A stretch of 64,000 nt of DNA from Albugo candida. Its lineage: Eukaryota; Oomycota; Peronosporomycetes; Albuginales. Numbering within the stretch: position 1 is the stretch's first letter; every line of letters begins with the position of its first letter. Position numbers and translations under genes: made by a program. Positions 37,371 through 47,479 of the stretch are shown here, piece by piece. The stretch covers positions 310,001 through 374,000 of the forward strand of contig JBDOQK010000022.1 in the NCBI GenBank assembly GCA_040437565.1, in the 5' to 3' direction. The notes below the pieces were generated by a model. It was not told where the DNA came from, searched no databases, and saw only the letters and a list, made by a program, of their open reading frames with translations.

Positions 37371-38716
37371 CAGTTGGCTACAGAAAGTATACGTTATTTT
37401 TCATATGAGGGTTAAACTATCGCTTCAACTTTGACAAAGAAACAATTTTTTGATGATCAAAGAGCCACAATATTCTAAAAAAATGCTCAAGGCTGACAAT
37501 GACGTCTATTATAAGTCGTTGCTACAGTATTTCTATTCAGATATTGCAGTGTTCGTCGAAAATGTGCGTGGCATTAGGGAGGGTTCACCAGCGGGTTGAA
37601 CCACCCTTGGCAGCAAGAACAGCAGCAATTTGCCTTGGCATTGACTCTACTAGTCATCGAAGCATCTCGAGAGATACCTAGCGATATTCCTCACCAAGTA
37701 TGGTAGCCATTTCTTCGACTTTTTCAGCCTGTCGCGGTTCTAGACGGCATCATTAAAATTTCTTTCACTGTTTTTTGATGGGGTTGAGATTAGGACTTCG
37801 AGCAGGCCATTCTAGCTTTGCAAGCGACCGCTTTTCACGCCAGCTATTTGCTGCAATATTACGGTGGACTGTCGCAACATCCTCCATAGTAACTAGGTCT
37901 TTCTTGTCATCCTGGTCGTCTATCCAGGGTCCAAGTGCAGCGTCATAGATCAGATTGACAAAGTCGGTGGCAGAACGATGTAGGGGTGGCATAATGACCA
38001 TCTGTAGAATCCTCTCACCATTAAAAGCACCCCAGATCATCACCGAAGACCGTCCACTCCAAAATGCTGGCGCCAACAATCAAAATTGAGCTGCTTATCC
38101 TCGTGACGCCACACAACAACCTGACTGGAATTCCTGCCAATCTCAAAGGTAGACTCGTCGGTGCAAATGACCTTCTTCCAGTCCTCTACTGTCTAATTTT
38201 TGTATATCCGAGACAACTCCAGTCTCTTAACCTTATGTTTGTCCGTCAACAAAGGCTTCTTGGCGGCAATGAGGCTCTTGAAGCCCATTTAATGAAGGGT
38301 GCTGCGGATTGTGGCTGACGATGCTCAAGTATTCGCGTTGTCCACGATTTCTGCTAGTGGCGTCCGCCTGTTCTGCATCATAGTGCGCCCAATAGACCTG
38401 TCGTCCTTTTCTGAGAGCTTTGGTAGTCATCCTCTTGACTACCTCCACCGTACCCCTTTTACGCCAGTTCTGTAGCACTATCGAGATGGCTGACTGGGTG
38501 GAACCTGCTTGGGCAGTGATTTCCCGCTGCTTCAAACCTTCCTTCTCATGCAATCCGACAATGGTATCTTTCTCCTCAGCGTTTAAACAACGTTTCCTCA
38601 TATTTCACAAATTGTTTGATGCGGAAACACAAAGTAATATGGCTGGATAGTCCTCTTAACTTATTTTTTTTGGTGGGGATTATAGAAAAATCTCGTATAC
38701 TTTTTGTAGGCTACTG
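37371..38716 (-). mobile_element. Tc1/mariner transposon with TA target duplication
   Basis: Terminal inverted repeats: left CAGTTGGCTACAGAAAGTAT, right (reverse complement) CAGTAGCCTACAAAAAGTAT, continuing to about 40 bp with a few mismatches. TA stands directly outside each end (37369-37370 and 38717-38718), the usual Tc1/mariner target. The element is 1,346 bp, near the normal 1.3 kb of the superfamily, and carries one transposase on the minus strand. Confidence 0.88.
37765..38601 (-). pseudogene. Tc1/mariner transposase, inactive
   Basis: Starts at ATG 38601 with a helix-turn-helix part (EEKDTIVGLHEKEGLKQREI, then STQSAISIVLQNW). The catalytic core follows in another frame near 38,200-38,080 (DWKKVICTDESTFEI, first Asp) and in a third piece at 38079-37765 (VMIWGAFNGER, MEDVATVHRN with the second Asp, LEWPARSPNLNPIKKQ). 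At least two frameshifts and one internal stop separate the pieces. In the last motif the usual SPDLNPIE reads SPNLNPIK, so the third carboxylate position is also changed. The enzyme cannot be active. Confidence 0.85.
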
Positions 38717-38718
38717 TA

Positions 38719-40852
38719 CATGAGAAGTCCCGTGCGAGATAGCAGACACATATAGTGTTACTGTAAGGCTTAGAAAAGGAAGACAAATATATATTAGAGA
38801 TGTCTCTATCTAAGTGTAATCCGAATTAAAACCACTTATTAGTGACAAATGACTTTGGAACGGTCGTCAAGTAAAGCTCCCTTAATGTTTTTCATTGTAC
38901 CGGTATGCATACTTTCGGCTGCCGCACTCGGGATATGTGCGACATAAGACGTTGAGGACGGTATCGAAATCAGATTTCAAAGAAAAAGAAGCGATTGGCT
39001 ACGAGTTTACGAATGCTCACTTTGTTCTCTACATTCTACTACTCGAAATCTAACATGATGGTCGCATAAATGTAAGTAAATCAAGCGTTTGTAATGACTT
39101 CCGTAGTCGAAAATCAGTTCCCTTACTTCTTCTTAAAACGCTTTGATCTCTCTCACGGTCTCGAGAGTTTTACAGATCTCTCAAAGCTTCTATATCTACA
39201 TGACTCAAAATCTAGAAGAAGTAAAGACAGTCCACTGTCCTGCTCTTTACCCAGGTTGCTGCTTCGCCTCTTTTGTGTTGTTGAGAGCCGGGTTCTTGAG
39301 AGGCTCATGGGCTTGGACGGGATACCTCGTATACCTAGTCTACTCGCTACAGCGTTGTTAAGAATGCAGAAGCGTTGCCGATGCATACTTCTATTCAGCA
39401 AATCATATCGAATGACTTGATGTTATCAAAATCCTGTGAAGCTAACCTTGATTTGTGACCATTGCAAAGTGCCTATCGAGTAAAATATAAGTAGGTATAA
39501 AAGTGAAAAGAAATAATAAAGAATGGCAATGGCGCAACATGAATACAAAAACGTGTTTTCTGGATGAACGAGCTCCATCTATGTCAATGCATTAGCTATA
39601 CCTTTTTTCCGCTCCTGTAAGTGGATCCTTCAGCAAAACTACACGATCGTATGGATTCTTGACGACAATTGATGACTGAAAGCATCACCTTTGTGCAGGA
39701 TTGAGAGGAAGTGGGCAAGCGTTGCTGAGTAAATCTAATTTTATTACCTAATATAGAATGGCGATGCGGTTTTCAATTATATACTAATTCTCTGGATTGA
39801 GAGTCTGTGGCCGTCCAATACTTCTGACTGCAAGTCTGATTCCAGGAGATGAATGCAGCGATATAGAAAAACTATACGTAGGAGTTGGTACATTAAATAA
39901 CTATTAAAGTTAGTCAGCGACACTGATTCCTTTTATGCAAAAGGTCTGCCTTAGCTCTGAGTTGTAGAAATGCACTCCAATATGGTGTATGCTCCTGAGG
40001 CCTTTTCCGATGATATCAAAAAATTAATGAGAGACAAAGCATATCCAGATTTGGACTCCAGGAAAGTTTGACACATTTCGAGATAGTCCAGTTCGTGTTG
40101 TCGTGTTTCAACTCACATACAATCGGATATTTTTTCGCGCAGATTCAATACATTCAGAATGATCCCTTTGCTCCTGAGTTCTCCCACTGTCACATTGTAC
40201 CAGATCTTGCCTTTGATATTCGAAATTCAGCCTTTTTTTACAGAAGATGTTGCCCATGCTTTTGTTACTTGAATTGCTATCACCGAAGAAAACAATGGAA
40301 ACGGGGAAGATAAGCGTTCATGGAATTCGTGGTATATTGTGGTCGTCTGCGTTAAAGAGCGACTCGTGTCTCGGCACATTCGTTCTACATTAACACCTAA
40401 CATGTAAATTCTCAAGTAAAAATGCGGAAGGCCATGCATTGAACATGTGATCAGAGAAACAGAATGCGCATTAAGCAAATCTTAATTTGTAACATGAATT
40501 ACTCGAGAACTGCGCCTCACACCCGTGCCAAAAAACACAAGGTAAAAGGTTGGATGCAAAATTGGACTTTGAGGCTTTGCATTCTATTTTCTGAAAATGT
40601 CAGGCTGAATGAAAAACCTGCATTCATCGCTACCGATAGGAAATGACGGGAAGCAATAGAAATTTGATCTGAAGTCGTTTCTATCTGCATCTATTTGGCT
40701 AAATGCTCTGCCTGTTTGGAACATCTGTAAGAATGTGTTCGTGGTGATTGAGGAATGTATTAGGTGTTCAGCTGATTCTCACGTTCTTCAGGATGAACAG
40801 GTAATTTTCTTTATTATGTGCGTAAAACTATCCGAGTCCTTATTTCCTTATG
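38719..40852. other. Region without a recognisable gene; weak CCG-downstream module near 39.6 kb
   Basis: Most of the region shows nothing. At about 39,540-39,690 (minus) a stretch reading NPYDRVVLLKDPLTGAEKRYS resembles the CCG-downstream module (compare ICIVLLDDPDYVFQQCYS at 61 kb). No CCG gene adjoins it on the expected side, so it may mark another lost copy. Frames at 39094-39420 and 40068-40313 show no family features. Confidence 0.4.
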
Positions 40853-41107
40853 CTACATAGTCCAGAAATCAAATTGTTCTGGTACGATCTTAACGCCGGA
40901 TGAAATGCTTTCAGCATCATCCATGTCATATCTGACTTTTACACTCGTGACATTTTCCTTTCTTTGGCCCTTATGGATACAACTCTGAGTCAACGACAAT
41001 GGTTGCCGGTGCATTTGAAGTACTTCGAGAAGCCATCCTTCCCTTCGCTCTCGTACTCCAATAGATTCAGCGTACGCATTCAGTAACGTGAATATCAATA
41101 CGTACAT
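40853..41107 (-). CDS. Possible small secreted protein, 84 codons
   Basis: Starts MYVLIFTLLNAYAESIGVRE, with a short hydrophobic segment and an AYA that could be a signal-peptide cleavage site, followed by a hydrophilic tail with one cysteine. It lies downstream of CCG copy 3 on the same strand. I do not recognise a family and see no paralogue in the window, so it may be a chance frame. Confidence 0.22.
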   Translation of the reverse strand: MYVLIFTLLNAYAESIGVRERREGWLLEVLQMHRQPLSLTQSCIHKGQRKENVTSVKVRYDMDDAESISSGVKIVPEQFDFWTM

Positions 41108-41439
41108 GAAGTATTACATCACCTTAGTAAGGTAGAAGACGGCATAGTCGAGTATTTTGGGAAATGGAAAAACCAGATCATTCGTCACATTAACTGTATA
41201 AATGATTGTCAGCCTCAGGATAGGGTAACGCATCAGTGGTGCGAACAAAAGTCTGACCAAAGCCAAATCTGTGCTGAGTAGTGATCTAATGCTGATGCAG
41301 CACCACAGCTTCAAGTCATACCAATCGAGTCGGAATTTTTTACTGCATCGAAGTTACAGTTGACGCATAGCGCAAATCGTATATTATAAACAAGGAGATT
41401 CTATCACGAAGTACGAGTAGAAAATAATCAGGAATGTCA

Positions 41440-41620
41440 ACTGAAGCACAAAGTCGTCGTGTCTGGCTGGACGTTCTCCGCCTTTCTTACAAGGTCAGCT
41501 ATAGCGCTGTTGGATACGAAATCATGACTCAGCAACAAAAGTATACAGGCTTGCGGAGTCTTGCTTTAAATTATTGACTTACAAAATCTAGCGACTTGTG
41601 CACGATAGATAAGAGGTGTT
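41440..41620 (-). pseudogene. CCG-downstream module after CCG copy 3
   Basis: About 440 bp beyond the end of CCG copy 3. On the minus strand it shares GCTATAGCTGA and the PARHDDF-like reading with the modules at 61 kb (PARQDFF) and elsewhere. The frame is interrupted. Function unknown. Confidence 0.4.
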
Positions 41621-42054
41621 TTACCGTTGCAGAGTGGCGCTCATTTGATTTTCGAAAGCCCAACCCCGATGCTGAAGTCTTTTTTTTATATGAGTGCATT
41701 CATTTCCACCGAAAATGAATAAGGAGTGACTTCGAATTGTTTGCAATGATGGCCTTCATCAGGTTGACCGCACAAAAATCATGAAAGCTTGAAAAATGAT
41801 ATTTTTCCACTAGTTAATGCAAAAGTGCTAAGAAATTGCGAATATGAGATCTGTCACCTTTCTTGAAAATTGACGCTTCTGTTCTTATCTTCCTGGAAGC
41901 CTGAACATCAGCACACAGCAAACAAAAGCGAAAGCTGCTGATACATTAGTCAATCAAAATAGCCTTATCTACAGGTTGCAAGGGCTAGAGGTTACAAGAT
42001 GGTAAGATAATTTTCCCAAGCTGTATTCGATACTCTTGACTATCAAAAAAATGC

Positions 42055-44059
42055 CTAAGGAATACCTGTACCTGATAGATGGTTGTTCGAATCGGTAGAA
42101 TCCAAATCAAGCATATCCGCTTTATCAAGGATCTTTTCATAGGGAAGCGAGTATCTTTCCACCTTTATCTCGGCTCGGTCTCTTCGTGTCTCTTGATACT
42201 CATCCTTCCTTTGAGGTTCATTACCGTCACTGGAATGCATCTCCCAGCTCTGCATCAGTACGTTTTTCTGTGCCCCTTCATCCGCACAATGTCCTATATC
42301 ATCTACACCATTTCCTTCATACAAGTGACTTCGCTTGCTTTCGAAATTCGGATTTGTTCCCGCATATTATTTTTCAGCGGAAGTACTTGCTACTTGAACC
42401 TCGTCACCCGCTGAATTTTCTTGCCGTAGTAAATCTGAGTTACCGCAGGAACATGACTTCGTTTCCTTCCCGTTAAAGAATATCGAGCAACTAATGATTT
42501 CGACGGTATCGGCCGAATCGAAGAGATATCCAATTCCCCTTTTTCAACCATACGTAAGGTTCCACACTCCGCGGAACAATCGACTTTTTTGAGAGCACCC
42601 ACCTTCAAGAAACTCCAAGTTTCGATTAAGTCGACGATAAAAATATCCAATCTGGAGGTGAGGCAAGCATAACAACCTAGTGTTGGCTTAGCTGGCCATC
42701 CTTGACTGAATGTTTGTTGTTGCACTATAGATGGACCAGTATTCTCCAAAGGTGCTATACCGAAATGGTAGCACAGTTTGTCAGAAAGATAGTTCACTTT
42801 TTTGCATAACTTATTCGTCAACTCAGTTCCGAATGAAATGCATTTCGAGATAGTAAACATATTGAGATTTATTTCTGATGAGATCAAAAACTCAATATGT
42901 GATAGTCTTTCTATTCCATATCCAGCTTTTGACTCCAAGCAAGTCTGATATTGTTCGCCGTCCTCCTCTTCGTGTTCTACCCATATACAATCTGAGATTG
43001 TCAGTAGATTCAATAAATCCTGAATGGATGATTTCCTCGCTGGAGAATTTGCAACCATATTGCTGTAGAGCTTGCCTTGGGAAAGTGCATAGTAAACGCT
43101 TACGTCAGAAGCTGTTTCACATAGGCGGTTTCGTTCCCAGCAAATCGTTCCGCAAATCATTTGACATTGTTGCCCAAAAGATGGTGATTCTTTCGATATC
43201 ACAAAAATGTACTGTAGGTTTTTTGCAGAGTCTCCTTTAAGTCCCTTGGATTGTAGATATCATAGACCAGTACTACCATCCCAGATAGTTCAGTCGCTAT
43301 GCAGTCAAGGCAGTCTTTTCGCAGTCTCGTTGCCGTGGAAGCCGATAGCATATTGATTTCCATGTTACACTCTCGTAAATCGATTCGATGGCGGTACGCA
43401 ATCCATCCTGCGAGACATAATCATTCAAATCTATTTTGAAATTGTCATCGGGTTTTGTGGAACGAGCGCCGGACAACTTTCTGACAAGATGCTTACAAGG
43501 ATCCCCAGCAACTTTAGCACTGTACCCATAACATATACCCGACATCAAACATTGCTCAAAATTTCTACTTCGACGTGTGTACAGCACATGCAAATAGAGC
43601 TCGTCTTAACTTTTGGTTACCAGGTAGAGCTTTCGAATTCTACGGGAGCCACTCGTCATTTTCATACAGGTGCCGCATTCAGCACTGGTTAAGCATAAGG
43701 CTTTCAACGATGTCGATTTATTTTTGCTCGGCTTCGAAGAAGATAGCGGGGTTTCCATATTTTCAGGATGTGTAATTATGATGGAGCCACATATACTTTC
43801 ACTCTGACAATCTATTCCGGCTCTTATGAAAGAAAAAGCCAAGCCAGACGCGTCGAATTTTGCTGTTGTAAGCGATGGATCTGATTCTTGCGTATAGGTC
43901 ACCGCAAGCGAAAAATGATCCATTCCGGCAATTTCTGTTAGGCAGGACTGGCACTTGCCCAGATCGCTTTGAAGACTAAAAGTTGCGGTAATTATTGGCA
44001 TTAGTACCCTTCTCTAAAAGTGATACAGCAAAGAGAATAAGCCAGTGTTGGTGGAACAT
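42055..44059 (-). pseudogene. Broken CCG-class effector gene (CCG copy 3)
   Basis: From the ATG at 44057-44059 (signal-peptide start MFHQHWLILFAVSLLEKGTN) the family blocks appear in order, in five open segments separated by about four breaks: CQSCLTEIAG and CGTCMKMTSG (44.0-43.6 kb), MHVLYTRR (43.6-43.3 kb), KLYSNM, CLESKAG, RLSHIEFLIS and CYACLTSRLD (43.2-42.4 kb), and a C-terminal segment with LPYEKILDKADML (42.3-42.05 kb). The C-terminal segment has a charged stretch like that of CCG copy 4. A transposon stands 107 bp upstream of the start, separating it from its presumed promoter block. Long readable segments suggest the loss is recent. Confidence 0.75.
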
Positions 44060-44291
44060 GACCAGCAATTCTTGGCGGCTCCTTTCGTCCACTTATTTCG
44101 TCGGAAGTAGTAGCGTACAGCAAACCTCTAAAAAGAAGTTTGTGATGAAATTACAATTTTAAAAAGGGTATTGATATTCCGACAACTTTTTTTGATATCC
44201 CGGCAACTTTTATTTTTCATTATGAATTATATCATGCCTACTTAAATTATTACTCCCACAACTTTTTGTAACAATAAATAATGGCTTCGAT

Positions 44292-45819
44292 ATCCCGACA
44301 GCTTTCTTTTTGAATTACATCTATATTCAATTTGATTACGTCATGCCTACCCAAATTATTACTCCCACAACTTTTTTGAAAAATAAATAAGTTTACATTT
44401 CTAACTAATATCAGTCATTTACGTATAAGGCTAATTCTAGTAATATAGGTACCTTCAACTGAGCTAAACACTCATCATTAATAGACGATTCATTGCCAGT
44501 TTTTTGTTGTTGAGCTATAATGCGTCGTAAAGACATAGCAATTATTATGTACCAACGCCGAATATAAAATGTATTAGGAAAATTATCTATTTACTAGAGC
44601 TTGTCCTGGATCTGAGCTAGTTTAAGTTGCGTTCCTCACAGGTGACGCGGTATTGCCAATTTGCATCTCCCTGAGGTTATTTTGCAGTTGAATAGCTTGC
44701 CAGTGATTACTTTATACTGTACATGCAAAGGTGTTATCTCTTTTCCATTTGCTACTATAGAAGTAAGAGTAGAATGTGTCGAATGAAAATTGCCATATGT
44801 ATCAGCCATCACAGTTGAAACATCACTCTATAAGCCAATCACAAATAATTCTCGATTGAAGTAGTTGGAACAACAATGTAGGGTGTGTATGGATGTAATT
44901 AGTTAGCAATGTAAAATTATGTATGTAGCTTTCAAAAAGGGAGCCGCTATGGCCACAGACAAAATTACTACGGCCACAGACAATTGATCTAACCAATCAC
45001 TTCTCNNNNNNNNNNNNNNNNNNNNNNNNNNNNNNNNNNNNNNNNNNNNNNNNNNNNNNNNNNNNNNNNNNNNNNNNNNNNNNNNNNNNNNNNNNNNNNN
45101 NNNNNATCCCGACAGCTTTCTTTTTGAATTACATCTATATTCAATTTGATTACGTCATGCCTACCCAAATTATTACTCCCACAACTTTTTTGAAAAATAA
45201 ATAAGTTTACATTTCTAACTAATATCAGTCATTTACGTATAAGGCTAATTCTAGTAATATAGGTACCTTCAACTGAGCTAAACACTCATCATTAATAGAC
45301 GATTCATTGCCAGTTTTTTGTTGTTGAGCTATAATGCGTCGTAAAGACATAGCAATTATTATGTACCAACGCCGAATATAAAATGTATTAGGAAAATTAT
45401 CTATTTACTAGAGCTTGTCCTGGATCTGAGCTAGTTTAAGTTGCGTTCCTCACAGGTGACGCGGTATTGCCAATTTGCATCTCCCTGAGGTTATTTTGCA
45501 GTTGAATAGCTTGCCAGTGATTACTTTATACTGTACATGCAAAGGTGTTATCTCTTTTCCATTTGCTACTATAGAAGTAAGAGTAGAATGTGTCGAATGA
45601 AAATTGCCATATGTATCAGCCATCACAGTTGAAACATCACTCTATAAGCCAATCACAAATAATTCTCGATTGAAGTAGTTGGAACAACAATGTAGGGTGT
45701 GTATGGATGTAATTAGTTAGCAATGTAAAATTATGTATGTAGCTTTCAAAAAGGGAGCCGCTATGGCCACAGACAAAATTACTACGGCCACAGACAATTG
45801 ATCTAACCAATCACTTCTC
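44292..45819. repeat. Assembly gap (100 N, 45006-45105) with 714-bp identical flanks
   Basis: Bases 44292-45005 recur exactly at 45106-45819. The repeat crosses the junction between the MULE and the nested element, which makes a real tandem copy unlikely and an unmerged contig overlap likely. Confidence 0.85.
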
Positions 45820-46381
45820 AATTTGCCGGCTACTACGTAACCCGCCAATTTAGTAAAAAACAACTCGAAAAACTCCTCTTTTCAACTCTTTCCTCTCGAA
45901 AACAATGGTCCAAGTCGACATATCGACACAACCAAGGGTGCTAGGGTCCACTTGTAGTGACGTGGCAACCCTCATGAGTCACCCTGTTTTGGGTGATTGC
46001 ATGATTGTTGATGAGTCATCACCCCTGTGTGATGACGTGGAAAGTACCCCGACCCCCAGTGTGACGGAACATGGTAATACCGGTACTACCGGTGTAGGAT
46101 GTGGTACCGGTGGTACATGCGGTACTGCCGTTGCCTCGTCACAGGGTGACCAAAAGGCAACTGCAACTGTGGACGACACTAACAGTCCTACTCTTGCTGA
46201 CCTTATCAAGTCACAGGAGTCNNNNNNNNNNNNNNNNNNNNNNNNNNNNNNNNNNNNNNNNNNNNNNNNNNNNNNNNNNNNNNNNNNNNNNNNNNNNNNN
46301 NNNNNNNNNNNNNNNNNNNNNAAGATAGCCTAGGCAACTAGAGAAGTCAGTTAGTCTAATTCTAGTAATATAGACACCTTT
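45812..46381 (+). mobile_element. LINE 5' end with ORF1 start, inside the nested TIR element
   Basis: Begins TTCTCAATTTGCCGGC, as at 53526 and 14944, and carries the ORF1 start MVQVDISTQPRV at 45905 with SPTLADLIKSQE near 46,190. A gap (46222-46321) hides the rest. TGATCTAACCAATCAC stands before it and again at 46383-46398, compatible with a 16-bp target duplication of a LINE insertion into the TIR. However, the sequence around 46350-46400 also resembles MULE internal sequence, so the right boundary is uncertain. Confidence 0.55.
46222..46321. other. Assembly gap (100 N)
   Basis: N run after the LINE ORF1 start. No repeated flank visible. Confidence 0.95.
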
Positions 46382-47418
46382 AACTGATCTAACCAATCAC
46401 AGCTCACAAAATTAATTATATTGTCGCTAAGTTCGCCAAAACTGGCGAAGCAGCAAATGAAAATTATACCTATCGCGCAGCCGACCCCACGTGGTGATAA
46501 TTTCAGCATATCAACCGGAACATCTCATATTAAGCCCTTCAGAAAGTATTTCTTTTCTTCCTACGTGTTTTTTCCAATCACTTAAGTCTCGCAATGACAG
46601 CTAGAAAAAGCTCGATATCCAATGGCAACCGGCGCGAAGCCATGCTCTTCTACTTACATTAATAAAAACTTCTGATTCTAAAAATATCAACAAAAATGAA
46701 TAATTTTTTAAAAAACGATTTTTTATTTTCCTCAAGAGTAACAGCCATCTTCCCAACATCGTAATCTTTAGTGTCTACTATTGACCTACCATATACAGTT
46801 TCAGAAAAAAAACGTCTCTACGCTAGAACAATATAACAAAAACAGCCTAAGAAACAGAATGAGCTCGTGTACAAAAGTAGACAAGTTACCTGATTGGCTA
46901 GCGTACTTAGCTACAATTGAATTTTGTGAGCTGTGATTGGCTAGATCAATTGTCTGTGCCGTAGTAGTTTTGTCTGTGGCCATAGCGGCTACCTTTCAAA
47001 AAAGTAGAATTTGTGAGAGTAATAATTTAACTAGGCATACTGTAATAAAAAAAAAGTTGTCGGGATATCAATACCCTCTTTAATATTAAAAATAGCGTTT
47101 TTATAATTTTAAAAAGCTGTGTATATAATTGCAGAATTATTACGTCCTAAATAAAGGGTACTTTGGTAATATACATATTGGAGCAAATTATATGGTATAT
47201 GTGCTGCGTGTATAAGGTTAATAAGTTCAGTTCAATTTATAGTGTGTTTGTACCGAGATGTAGTTGAAAGTGAGTCACCGCGCGTAGAAACATTTTGACT
47301 CATTTTGGTAGGCAGCGAAGTGGTGTTTGATTATTGATGAATTTTAGCCAGTGAATTCGGGTGGGTGAGTGAACACTAAAGGCTCACTTCAAGAATTGTA
47401 CAGTACGTAAAAGAAACG

Positions 47419-47470
47419 AGCATGATTGGTCGTTTGTTGTCACGCGGATTACGACTATCAACCAATTATA
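47419..47470 (-). promoter_or_regulatory. Shared upstream block displaced from CCG copy 3
   Basis: On the minus strand ATTGGTTGATAGTCG is followed about 25 bases later by AAACGACCAAT, the same paired motifs as upstream of copies 1 and 4. Because of the MULE insertion and other sequence it now lies more than 3 kb from the start codon of copy 3. Confidence 0.4.
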
Positions 47471-47479
47471 GAAAAGGCG

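Larger units (their letters stand above)
44939..46993. mobile_element. TIR transposon nested in the MULE, 9-bp target duplication ('GCCACAGAC' family)
   Basis: Left end GGGAGCCGCTATGGCCACAG, right end (reverse complement) GGTAGCCGCTATGGCCACAG. The match runs on through a second CACAGAC copy to GATCTARCCAATCAC, about 65 bp or more. TTTCAAAAA is found exactly at 44930-44938 and 46994-47002, a 9-bp target duplication as in Mutator-type elements. Because of the assembly repeat the real left end may be the copy at 45753, giving about 1.24 kb. No transposase is present; the cargo is the 5' end of a LINE and unidentified sequence. Its terminal motif is shared with 31313-32284. Confidence 0.75.
44166..47076 (-). 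mobile_element. Non-autonomous MULE inserted upstream of CCG copy 3
   Basis: Ends GGGTATTGATATTCCGAC (44166) and GTCGGGATATCAATACCC (47076) are inverted and match the MULE at 4.7-7.6 kb in reverse orientation. The 44166-44560 part corresponds to that element's right end, including the doubled terminal repeat, and 44760-44935 plus 47003-47076 to its left end. The transposase part is missing. It is split by another TIR element (44939-46993) and contains a 714-bp artefactual repeat. Without these it is about 850 bp. No exact 9-bp target duplication was found. Confidence 0.72.

Noticed and set aside
46600-46670. Short frame beginning MTARKSSISNG as a histone H3-like start
   Set aside because: Only the TARKS string fits, there is no further H3 similarity and it stops after about 22 codons.
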